Shown in pieces: positions 1-6,095 of a DNA stretch of 6,917 nt; the stretch's first letter is position 1; each line of letters opens with the position of its first letter. The translations under genes and the position numbers were made by a program. The notes beneath the pieces were generated by a model. It was not told the origin of the DNA. It did not search any database and was given only the letters and a program-made list of their open reading frames with translations. The DNA comes from Hyphomicrobiales bacterium (GTDB lineage Bacteria > Pseudomonadota > Alphaproteobacteria > Rhizobiales > Aestuariivirgaceae), in contig JAHFPK010000091.1 of the NCBI GenBank assembly GCA_023266715.1, forward strand, positions 2,602 through 9,518, read 5' to 3'.

Positions 1-1452
1 GCCATCGCTGCCGCAATTACCGCCATCACCGCGCTCGCTGCAAAAAATAAAGGTGCCGCTGCCGACATTCTCGAATTTCAAATTGCCATGCTCCAGGACG
101 ACGCCTTGAAAGCCCAGGCCTTTGCTGTCGTTGAACAGGGTTCCTCGGCTGCTGATGCGTGGTGGAACACCCTGGAGAACGAAATCGCCGAATATGTAAG
201 TTCCGCCGACGAGAATTTTTCCGCCAAGGCTGCTGATCTGCGAGATATCCGTGACCGGGTCATGCGAACCCTTGAAGGCGAGACGAAAATGCCAATGCAG
301 AGCGGGTCAATTTTTGTGGGTGAAGACCTGCCGCCGACACTGTTTCTGGAAACCGATTGGTCGCAGGGCGGCGCCATCGCACTGAAGGGCGGCAGTTCGT
401 CCGGTCATGTGGCAATGCTGGCAAGGTCACGGGGCGTGCCGATGGTCATAGGCCTCGGCGAGGCTTGGCCCGGCACCTATGAAAACGCAATCGTTGATGG
501 AACTGCTGGCCTTGTACATCCGGCCCCTCCCCCTGAATTGATCGCGGCCTACGCCAAGCGCAGTGCCAGGGACGCCGAACACCGCGATGCCGACAGGCAA
601 TTCCTTATGCAACCCGCCCTCCGCCGCGACGGCACGCGTGTTGACCTCCAAATAAACATTGCGAGTGTCGAGGAGCTGGGCCAGCTCGATCCCGCCTCAT
701 GTGATGGCATCGGGCTGATGCGCTCCGAATTCCTGTTTCGCGACGGCGTAGCCTTGCCCAATGAGGATGAGCAATACCGGGCCTATCGTGCAATGCTGGA
801 ATGGGCGAACGGGAAACCGGTGACCATCCGCACCCTCGATGTGGGCGGCGACAAGCCGTTACGGGGCCTGACCAGCGAAGGCAAAAAGAATTCATTTCTC
901 GGGTTGCGTGGCATTCGCCTGTTGCTGGCAAGGCCCGAAGTTTTCCGGACCCAGCTCAAGGCATTGGCGCGTGCGGCTATCCATGGCAACCTGAAAATCA
1001 TGCTTCCTATGGTCACCCTGCCCCGCGAGCTCGAGCAGTCCGCTGTGCTGCTCGATCAGTGCGTGAGCGAATTGCAGAGTGAAGGAAAGGTCTGCTCAAG
1101 ACCGTCCCTGGGCATCATGGTGGAAGTGCCAGCCGTGGCGATCGCCCCGGAGCTTTTTGCGAAGGCCGCCTTCTTTTCAATCGGCACCAACGATCTTACC
1201 CAGTTTGTCATGGCTTCATCACGCGATGAAACATCGGCCGCGGACCTGCAGGACGCGGCACATCCCGCCATTGCCAGGCTCATTGCCGGAGTTACCGCTT
1301 ACGGCCGCGCCAACCACATTCCCGTCAGCCTTTGTGGTGACATGGCAAGCGTGCCTGAGAATTTGCCGCTCCTGATGGAAGCAGGCGTGACGTCGCTATC
1401 GGTTGCTCCCGCAGCACTGGCGCGCGTCAAATCTGCCCTTTCCAAGATCTGA
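1..1452 (+). CDS. dhaM: PEP-protein phosphotransferase, enzyme I part of a DhaM-like protein (5' end missing)
   Basis: The frame is open from base 1, so the true start lies upstream; the ATG at 88 is internal. The 483 visible residues match enzyme I (EI) of the PTS from about residue 50 onward. First comes the HPr-binding helical region (LEFQIAMLQDD). Next is the phospho-His swivel domain, GGSSSGHVAMLAR, with the expected phosphorylated His at 406-408. Then comes the PEP-binding barrel with its key residues: MRSEFLF (Arg at 721-723), RTLDVGGDK (Arg at 829-831), MVEVPA (Glu at 1123-1125), GTNDLTQ (Asn and Asp at 1189-1194) and SLCGDMA (Cys at 1333-1335). EI takes phosphate from PEP and passes it to HPr. 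Because dhaK lies just downstream, I infer a DhaM-type protein whose EIIA and HPr domains lie upstream of the window. E. coli DhaM has only a shortened EI part, whereas this one has the whole catalytic barrel. It ends about 35 residues earlier than E. coli EI. A stand-alone EI paralogue is the alternative. The EI family is certain; the DhaM assignment rests on context. Confidence 0.85.
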   Translation, partial: AIAAAITAITALAAKNKGAAADILEFQIAMLQDDALKAQAFAVVEQGSSAADAWWNTLENEIAEYVSSADENFSAKAADLRDIRDRVMRTLEGETKMPMQSGSIFVGEDLPPTLFLETDWSQGGAIALKGGSSSGHVAMLARSRGVPMVIGLGEAWPGTYENAIVDGTAGLVHPAPPPELIAAYAKRSARDAEHRDADRQFLMQPALRRDGTRVDLQINIASVEELGQLDPASCDGIGLMRSEFLFRDGVALPNEDEQYRAYRAMLEWANGKPVTIRTLDVGGDKPLRGLTSEGKKNSFLGLRGIRLLLARPEVFRTQLKALARAAIHGNLKIMLPMVTLPRELEQSAVLLDQCVSELQSEGKVCSRPSLGIMVEVPAVAIAPELFAKAAFFSIGTNDLTQFVMASSRDETSAADLQDAAHPAIARLIAGVTAYGRANHIPVSLCGDMASVPENLPLLMEAGVTSLSVAPAALARVKSALSKI

Positions 1453-1454
1453 TC

Positions 1455-1901
1455 ATGGCCATGAAGGACAATGAAACAGAAACCGCATTAAGTGAGGCCG
1501 TGGCCGAATATAAGGGCATTTTGGCCAGCGTGCTTGACCAGCGGCCCTCGGGAACGCGGCAACGTCTCGCCGTGGCGCTTGCCAAGAATCGCAGCTTCAT
1601 CAGTCAGATCTCCAATCCAGCCTATCCAACCCCAATCCCGGCAAACCACATCGACCTCATATTTGAAATTTGCCACTTTTCGTCATTTGAAAAGAAGCAA
1701 TTCATGGAGGCCTACCAGCGTGGGCATCCCAAGCGCTTCACGGTCCACAACGATGCTCAACACCTCAAGGCCCATACGGTATATCTACCCGATCTCGGTG
1801 ACGACACCCGCAACGAACAATTGCATTCGGTTGTCAGTGATTTTGTCCGTCAAATCATACGCGTAATGAAAGCTGCGCCCAGGAAAGGCCGGACTCGGTG
1901 A
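1455..1901 (+). CDS. Hypothetical protein, possible HTH regulator of the dha operon
   Basis: I do not recognise this 148-residue protein by name. The start follows the upstream stop after two bases, with no clear Shine-Dalgarno sequence, so translation may be coupled; a second in-frame ATG at 1461 is an alternative start. Residues 16-90 look all-helical and resemble a Cro/XRE-like fold. A helix around 14-29 is followed by RLAVALAKNRSFISQISN (37-54), which could be a helix-turn-helix with RSFISQISN as recognition helix. Further helices run through 64-74 and 78-89. The C-terminal part (91-148) has a short linker, a helix (about 121-139) and a basic tail, KAAPRKGRTR. There is no signal peptide or membrane segment, so it should be cytoplasmic. 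Its stop overlaps the dhaK start by four bases, which puts it inside the dha transcript. I infer an operon-linked regulator, or a partner of the Dha kinase. The coding call is firm; the function is not. Confidence 0.8.
   Translation: MAMKDNETETALSEAVAEYKGILASVLDQRPSGTRQRLAVALAKNRSFISQISNPAYPTPIPANHIDLIFEICHFSSFEKKQFMEAYQRGHPKRFTVHNDAQHLKAHTVYLPDLGDDTRNEQLHSVVSDFVRQIIRVMKAAPRKGRTR
1881..1888 (+). promoter_or_regulatory. Ribosome binding site for dhaK (GTG start)
   Basis: AGGAAAGG ends nine bases before the GTG at 1898. It lies inside the end of the upstream gene and supports this GTG, which overlaps the upstream stop as GTGA. The resulting N-terminus, MKKLINDV, is the normal DhaK beginning, which independently fixes the start. 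Confidence 0.6.
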
Positions 1902-2881
1902 AAAAGCTGATCAACGATGTTGGTAGTATCCTGACCGAGAGTCTGGACGGGTTTGCTGCCGCTCATGCCTCTATCGTTAAACTCGGACCGGAACGGAAAT
2001 TCGTGCAGCGCAGGGTTTTAAAACCTGGAAAGGCAGCCCTGATCTCCGGTGGCGGTTCGGGCCATGAGCCCCTGCACATAGGCTTTGTGGGTCACGGCAT
2101 GCTCGATGCAGCCTGCCCGGGACAAGTCTTCACCTCACCCACACCCGATCAAATTATGGCCGCCGCCGAAGTAACAGACGGTGGTGCAGGCGTCCTGTTC
2201 ATTGTCAAAAACTATGAAGGCGACATGATGAATTTCGCCATGGCACGCGAGATGTGCGGACGAGATACTGAGATTGTCGTGATCAATGACGATGTCTCTG
2301 TGGAGAATTCGCGCCGCACCACGGGGCGTCGCGGCGTGGCTGGAACGATGGTCGTTACAAAAATCGTGGGCGCTGCCGCAGAACATGGGGTAAAACTCAA
2401 AGACCTGAAAATGCTTGGTGACCGCGTCAACCAAGCAACGCGCTCAATGGGCGTAGCACTCACGAGCTGTACCGTTCCCGCCGCAGGCAAGCCTACATTC
2501 ATGATTGGTGACGATGAGATGGAAATGGGTGTCGGAATCCATGGCGAAGCGGGCCGACAACGCATGAAGCTGAAAACCGCCGATGAAATCACCGAGGAGC
2601 TGTTAAATTCGATCACCAACGATCTCGGTGGCAAGGGCGATGCGCTTCTCCTCGTCAATGGCTTTGGCGCAACTCCCGCAATGGAACTCTATCTCATGTT
2701 CAATTCCGCCGGGGCCCAGCTTGCCAAACACGGGATCACCGTGCGCCGCTCGCTCGTTGGCAACTATGTCACCTCTCTGGATATGGCTGGCTGCTCCCTC
2801 ACCGTCACCCTGCTTGACAACGAACTCGAACGACTTTGGGACGCAGCCGTGTATACACCTGCATTGAGATGGGGAATGTAA
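1898..2881 (+). CDS. dhaK: Dihydroxyacetone kinase subunit DhaK (PTS-type)
   Basis: DhaK binds dihydroxyacetone as a covalent hemiaminal on a histidine and presents it for phosphorylation by DhaL-bound ADP/ATP, giving dihydroxyacetone phosphate for glycolysis. The 327 residues cover the family from MKKLINDV to the typical ending TPALRWG. Visible motifs are ISGGGSGHEP (49-58), FTSPTPDQI (78-86), VKNYEGDMMNF (103-113), TGRRGVAGT (142-150), CTVPAAGKP (191-199) and GVGIHGEAG (211-219). His215 would be the substrate-anchoring residue (His218 in E. coli). His56 and Asp109 sit at the same positions as the E. coli catalytic pair. There is no C-terminal DhaL domain, so this is the subunit form used with separate DhaL and a PEP-fed DhaM rather than the two-domain ATP-dependent enzyme. 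It is slightly shorter than E. coli DhaK (356), mainly because a loop after the His motif is absent. The start is GTG, overlapping the upstream stop by four bases. Related enzymes act on erythrulose or other ketoses, so the substrate is inferred. Confidence 0.93.
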   Translation: MKKLINDVGSILTESLDGFAAAHASIVKLGPERKFVQRRVLKPGKAALISGGGSGHEPLHIGFVGHGMLDAACPGQVFTSPTPDQIMAAAEVTDGGAGVLFIVKNYEGDMMNFAMAREMCGRDTEIVVINDDVSVENSRRTTGRRGVAGTMVVTKIVGAAAEHGVKLKDLKMLGDRVNQATRSMGVALTSCTVPAAGKPTFMIGDDEMEMGVGIHGEAGRQRMKLKTADEITEELLNSITNDLGGKGDALLLVNGFGATPAMELYLMFNSAGAQLAKHGITVRRSLVGNYVTSLDMAGCSLTVTLLDNELERLWDAAVYTPALRWGM

Positions 2882-3041
2882 GTGCTCGGCTAATTTTTAT
2901 GCAGTGTTCGTTTTCCGACTAAATTATGATCATTTCCGATCCTTCCACAATGGCTGCTCGCAAGACACCCAACACTCCCAATGTTCCGTAATCATATGAT
3001 AAATTTGGAATATTTTTGTAATTAACGCTTCCTTAACCATC
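2882..3041 (+). promoter_or_regulatory. AT-rich upstream region of urtA, possible activator-binding region
   Basis: This non-coding stretch separates dhaK from the urtA core promoter and holds no ORF or clear terminator hairpin. TTCCG occurs three times on the + strand (2913, 2934, 2984). Two of these lie within a perfect TTTCCGA repeat, 21 bases apart. AGTGCTCG (2881-2888) and AGTGTTCG (2903-2910) are a near-repeat 22 bases apart. ATCATATGAT (2991-3000) is a perfect palindrome. A weak IHF-like match (AATCAT-N4-TAA, 2990-3002) lies in the AT-rich part. Sigma-54 promoters need an upstream activator and often IHF, so this is where such sites would be. No canonical NtrC site (TGC-N11-GCA with flanking match) was found, so the role is inferred from position only. 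Confidence 0.3.
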
Positions 3042-3057
3042 TGGCACAGGCTTTGCA
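3042..3057 (+). promoter_or_regulatory. Sigma-54 (RpoN) promoter of the urt operon
   Basis: TGGCACAGGCTTTGCA fits the -24/-12 consensus TGGCACG-N4-TTGCA at every defined position except one (A for G at 3048). The invariant GG (3043-3044) and GC (3055-3056) are exactly ten bases apart. With the C of the GC at -12, transcription should begin near 3068, giving a leader of about 39 bases before the urtA ATG. Sigma-54 promoters need an ATP-driven activator. For a urea transporter the natural candidate is NtrC acting under nitrogen limitation, but that is inference from the gene's function. Confidence 0.85.
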
Positions 3058-3061
3058 GAGC

Positions 3062-3100
3062 TCCCTCCCGTTGCATCAAGCAAAATAAATGCAGGAGGGA
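3062..3100 (+). other. Potential stem-loop covering the urtA ribosome binding site
   Basis: TCCCTCC (3062-3068) is the exact complement of GGAGGGA (3094-3100), which contains most of the urtA Shine-Dalgarno. Inside it TGCAT (3072-3076) pairs with ATGCA (3089-3093), leaving a three-base bulge and a twelve-base loop. The predicted sigma-54 start near 3068 would leave the outer left arm out of the RNA. The full hairpin would therefore form only in longer transcripts, such as read-through from dhaK. Its regulatory role is speculative. Confidence 0.3.
3093..3098 (+). promoter_or_regulatory. Strong Shine-Dalgarno of urtA, deciding its start
   Basis: AGGAGG lies eight bases before the ATG at 3107. 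The upstream in-frame ATG at 3089 overlaps this site and has no ribosome binding site of its own. 3107 is therefore the better start, and it gives a normal signal peptide. Confidence 0.85.
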
Positions 3101-3106
3101 TTGGAC

Positions 3107-4399
3107 ATGAAAATCAAAACGAGAATTTTTAGCACATTAGCGGCGGCAGCTCTGGGGTCAGCAATGCTATGGGCATCTCCGGCTTTGGCCGAAGACACCA
3201 TCAAGGTCGGCGTATTACATTCACTTTCGGGTACGATGGCAATTTCAGAAACCACGTTGAAAGACGCCATGCTGATGCTTATTGAAGAGCAGAACAAGAA
3301 GGGTGGCGTGCTTGGCAAGAAGCTTGAGGCGGTTGTTGTAGACCCTGCCTCGGATTGGCCACTCTTTGCCGAAAAGGCACGCGAACTCATTGAAAAAGAT
3401 AAGGTAGCAGCAGTGTTCGGCTGTTGGACTTCGGTATCGCGGAAATCGGTTCTTCCAGTTTTTGAAGAGCTGAACAGCCTGTTGTTCTACCCCGTTCAAT
3501 ATGAAGGAGAGGAAAGTCAGCGCAATATTTTCTACACTGGCGCCGCACCGAACCAACAAGCCATTCCAGCGGTTGACTACCTGATGGCAAACGACAAGGT
3601 CGAGCGCTGGGTTCTGGCTGGAACCGACTACGTTTATCCCCGCACGACCAACAAGATTCTTGAGGCCTATCTCTTGGCCAAAGGCGTCAAATCCGAAGAC
3701 ATCATGATTAATTATACGCCATTCGGCCATTCAGATTGGCAGACGATTGTGTCCGACATCAAGAAATTCGGCTCAGCAGGTAAGAAGACCGCCGTTGTTT
3801 CAACAATCAACGGCGATGCCAACGTGCCTTTCTACAAGGAACTCGGCAACCAGGGCATCAAGGCTGAAGATATTCCGGTAGTCGCTTTCTCAGTTGGCGA
3901 AGAAGAACTCGCAGGCCTCGATACGAAACCCCTCGTTGGCCATCTCGCCGCCTGGAATTATTTCGAGTCAATCGACAATCCTGCAAACGAGGAATTCATC
4001 AAGACCTGGAAGGCCTTCATCAAAAACGACAAGCGGGTGACCAATGATCCAATGGAAGCGGCCTATATCGGCTTCAACATGTGGGTCAAAGCGGTTGAAA
4101 AGGCAGGGACAACTGACTCTGATGCCGTGATCGATTCCATTGTTGGCGTGTCGGTGCCAAATCTCACGGGCGGTTATTCCGCGATGATGCCAAACCATCA
4201 CATCACCAAGCCAGTCTATATCGGTGAGATTCAGGCCGATGGTCAGTTTGAAACCGTTTGGCAAACGCCGGGCCTCGTTGCCGGTGATGAATGGTCTGAT
4301 TACCTGCCGGATTCAAAAGACCTCATCTCCGATTGGCGTAAACCCATGTCTTGCGGCAATTTCAACGTCGCCACTGGCAAATGCGGCGGCAAGGGTTAA
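3107..4399 (+). CDS. urtA: Urea ABC transporter, periplasmic substrate-binding protein UrtA
   Basis: UrtA captures urea in the periplasm and hands it to the UrtB/UrtC permease. The chosen start gives 430 residues, the normal family size. A Sec signal peptide is clear: basic n-region MKIKTR, hydrophobic core to about residue 23, and a cleavage site after SPALA (residue 28). The mature protein begins EDTIKVGVLHSLSGTMAISE, the usual start of the LivJ/AmiC-like type I periplasmic binding fold. Family hallmarks follow: GGVLGKKLEAVVVDPASDWP (67-86), AAVFGCWTSVSRKSVLPVFE (101-120), LLFYPVQYEGEE (125-136) and FYTGAAPNQQAIPAVDYL (142-159). These are characteristic of UrtA and the related short-chain amide binder FmdD. 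The C-terminus is Cys- and Gly-containing (SCGNFNVATGKCGGKG), also seen in this family. The gene follows a sigma-54 promoter and precedes urtB and urtC, which supports urea over amide as the substrate. Confidence 0.95.
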   Translation: MKIKTRIFSTLAAAALGSAMLWASPALAEDTIKVGVLHSLSGTMAISETTLKDAMLMLIEEQNKKGGVLGKKLEAVVVDPASDWPLFAEKARELIEKDKVAAVFGCWTSVSRKSVLPVFEELNSLLFYPVQYEGEESQRNIFYTGAAPNQQAIPAVDYLMANDKVERWVLAGTDYVYPRTTNKILEAYLLAKGVKSEDIMINYTPFGHSDWQTIVSDIKKFGSAGKKTAVVSTINGDANVPFYKELGNQGIKAEDIPVVAFSVGEEELAGLDTKPLVGHLAAWNYFESIDNPANEEFIKTWKAFIKNDKRVTNDPMEAAYIGFNMWVKAVEKAGTTDSDAVIDSIVGVSVPNLTGGYSAMMPNHHITKPVYIGEIQADGQFETVWQTPGLVAGDEWSDYLPDSKDLISDWRKPMSCGNFNVATGKCGGKG

Positions 4400-4416
4400 C
4401 GGATCAATACGATGTC

Positions 4417-4448
4417 TCATCTGGGCGGAGTTTTTTCCGCCCGGATGA
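4417..4448 (+). other. Strong stem-loop between urtA and urtB (mRNA processing or partial termination)
   Basis: The left arm CATCTGGGCGGA (4418-4429) pairs with TCCGCCCGGATG (4436-4447), with a single T-G wobble and a six-base loop GTTTTT. One further T-A pair at the base gives 13 pairs. Only three T residues follow shortly after the stem, so it is not a classic full terminator. Its place just after the binding-protein gene is typical of hairpins that protect the upstream mRNA 3' end or reduce transcription into the permease genes. Such elements let the binding protein be made in excess. The structure is seen in the sequence; the role is inferred. Confidence 0.7.
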
Positions 4449-4463
4449 ATTTGCATTCTCGTC

Positions 4464-6095
4464 ATGATTGTAGGAGCCATGCGCGCGCTGAAAATTGCAC
4501 TTTTTGTGCTGCTCTCCTGTTTCGCCTGCACGACCATAGCGTGGTCAGGTGAAACTGAAATAAAAGCGTCCATTGCGAAGCTTGCGACGGCAAAAAGCTT
4601 TCCCGAAATAGAGTCGGTGGTCAAGGAACTGGCATCGCTCGCCGATCCCTTGGTCAATCCAGCACTTACTGCCTTGGCAGAAGGCAATCTGCAAATTCGC
4701 AAATCGGACAATACAGTTTTCATCACACGTGATCGCGGTGTGGGAGTTATGTTGATTGACCCAATTACAGGCAAAGAATCAGGTGAAGCGGCCAAAACCG
4801 ACGTTCAGAAGATCAAGGTCAACAATGGCTTGCGCCGGATAATCCGGGATTCACTTGGCAATCTCACTTTGCAATCACCTGACACGGCCACACGCCTGCA
4901 GGCGGCGGAAACAATTTTCAAAAACTCAGACGCTTCACAACTTGCAGCCCTTGATGCGGCCATCACCAATGAAACGGATAGCAGCGTTAAGGCGCAAATG
5001 GAGTTGGCACGGGCCTCTGCAATTCTCAATTCAGATCGCAGGGATGACGATAAGGCGCAGGCGATCAAACTCATCGGAGAGCGCGGTGGCCGAGACGCTC
5101 TTTCACTTTTGACCGCAGTTGAAGCGAGGACCTCTGGCCTTGTAAAGGATACGGCAGCAGCCGCGGTTGGTGTCATTGAACGCAATCTGGCCTTTTGGGA
5201 AACCGGTCAGAATGTCTGGTACGGACTGTCGCTTGGTTCCGTTCTTCTGCTCGCGGCCATTGGCTTGGCGATCACCTTTGGAGTCATGGGTGTCATCAAC
5301 ATGGCTCACGGTGAAATGGTGATGCTCGGCGCTTACACAACATTTGTGACACAGGATATCATCAAGGATAATTTTCCCGAACTGTTCAACTGGTCCCTGC
5401 TTTTTGCGTTGCCGCTCGCCTTTCTTGTTTCAGCGTTTGTCGGCGTGATCATTGAACGCGGGATCATTCGCCATCTCTATGGCCGTCCACTTGAAACGCT
5501 TCTCGCCACCTGGGGCGTATCGCTTATCCTGCAACAGGGCGTTAGGTCGATTTTTGGTCCGACCAATCAGGAAGTTGGAAGTCCCTCATGGATGTCTGGC
5601 GCCTTCCAGATCGGTGAACTGGATATAACGTGGAACCGGCTGTGGATTATCGCTTTTTCTCTGATCATATTTTTCGTCTTGCTAGTTGCTCTCAACAAAA
5701 CACCGCTCGGATTGCAGATGCGGGCGGTAACCCAGAACCGCCGCATGGCGTCGGCCATGGGTATTCGCACACCTTTTGTGGATTCCATGACTTTTGCCTT
5801 GGGTTCCGGCATTGCTGGCATCGCAGGTGTTGCCCTTTCGCAAATTGATAATGTTTCGCCCAATCTTGGCCAAAGCTATATTATCGACAGTTTCATGGTC
5901 GTGGTGTTTGGTGGTGTGGGCAATCTTTGGGGTACATTGGTTGGTGCCCTATCACTTGGCATTCTAAACAAGTTCCTGGAGCCCTTTGCCGGGGCGGTTT
6001 TGGGTAAAATTCTTCTTCTTATTCTCATCATTCTCTTCATCCAGAAGCGTCCGCGCGGACTGTTCGCGCTTAAGGGCCGGGCGGTGGAAACGTGA
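4464..6095 (+). CDS. urtB: Urea ABC transporter permease UrtB
   Basis: UrtB is one of the two membrane permeases of the urea importer, of the LivH (branched-chain amino acid) type. From 4464 the protein has 543 residues, far longer than LivH (about 300) but normal for UrtB. The extra N-terminal part has a signal-like segment (MRALKIALFVLLSCFACTTI, residues 6-25) and a soluble, helix-rich domain (about 30-245) expected outside the cytoplasm. The permease core begins at about 252 (GLSLGSVLLLAAIGLAITFG), followed by the signature GVINMAHGEMVMLGAYTTF (276-294), further membrane segments near 310-332, 345-360 and 392-410, the cytoplasmic ATPase-contact loop LQMRAVTQNRRMASAMGI (417-434), then DSFMVVVFGGVGNLWGTLVG (475-494) and the ending KRPRGLFALKGR. 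The start is uncertain. ATG 4464 has no Shine-Dalgarno, while ATG 4479 follows TAGGAG by only two bases but gives the neater signal peptide (538 residues). The gene follows urtA after a hairpin and overlaps urtC. Confidence 0.94.
   Translation: MIVGAMRALKIALFVLLSCFACTTIAWSGETEIKASIAKLATAKSFPEIESVVKELASLADPLVNPALTALAEGNLQIRKSDNTVFITRDRGVGVMLIDPITGKESGEAAKTDVQKIKVNNGLRRIIRDSLGNLTLQSPDTATRLQAAETIFKNSDASQLAALDAAITNETDSSVKAQMELARASAILNSDRRDDDKAQAIKLIGERGGRDALSLLTAVEARTSGLVKDTAAAAVGVIERNLAFWETGQNVWYGLSLGSVLLLAAIGLAITFGVMGVINMAHGEMVMLGAYTTFVTQDIIKDNFPELFNWSLLFALPLAFLVSAFVGVIIERGIIRHLYGRPLETLLATWGVSLILQQGVRSIFGPTNQEVGSPSWMSGAFQIGELDITWNRLWIIAFSLIIFFVLLVALNKTPLGLQMRAVTQNRRMASAMGIRTPFVDSMTFALGSGIAGIAGVALSQIDNVSPNLGQSYIIDSFMVVVFGGVGNLWGTLVGALSLGILNKFLEPFAGAVLGKILLLILIILFIQKRPRGLFALKGRAVET

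Noticed and set aside
88..1452. ATG at 88 as the true start of the EI-like protein
   Set aside because: The frame is open to base 1 and the residues before the ATG (DILEFQIA) already match the EI family, so this Met is internal.
2212..2658. 148-residue ORF on the - strand
   Set aside because: It is fully antisense to dhaK, which has all its family motifs; it has a low-complexity Ser/Pro/Arg-rich composition typical of a shadow frame.
2883..2903. TGC...GCA inverted pair as an NtrC site
   Set aside because: The half-sites are separated by 15 bases instead of 11, and the inner positions do not match the NtrC consensus.
2926..2933. ATGATCAT palindrome as an operator
   Set aside because: Eight bases in an AT-rich stretch is easily due to chance and there is no second copy nearby.
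3089..3106. Upstream in-frame ATG at 3089 as the urtA start (436 residues)
   Set aside because: It overlaps the AGGAGG that serves the ATG at 3107, has no ribosome binding site of its own, and would put six extra residues including an acidic one before the signal peptide.
3245..3730. 161-residue ORF on the - strand
   Set aside because: It is antisense to the strongly conserved part of urtA, with no recognisable motif or ribosome binding site.
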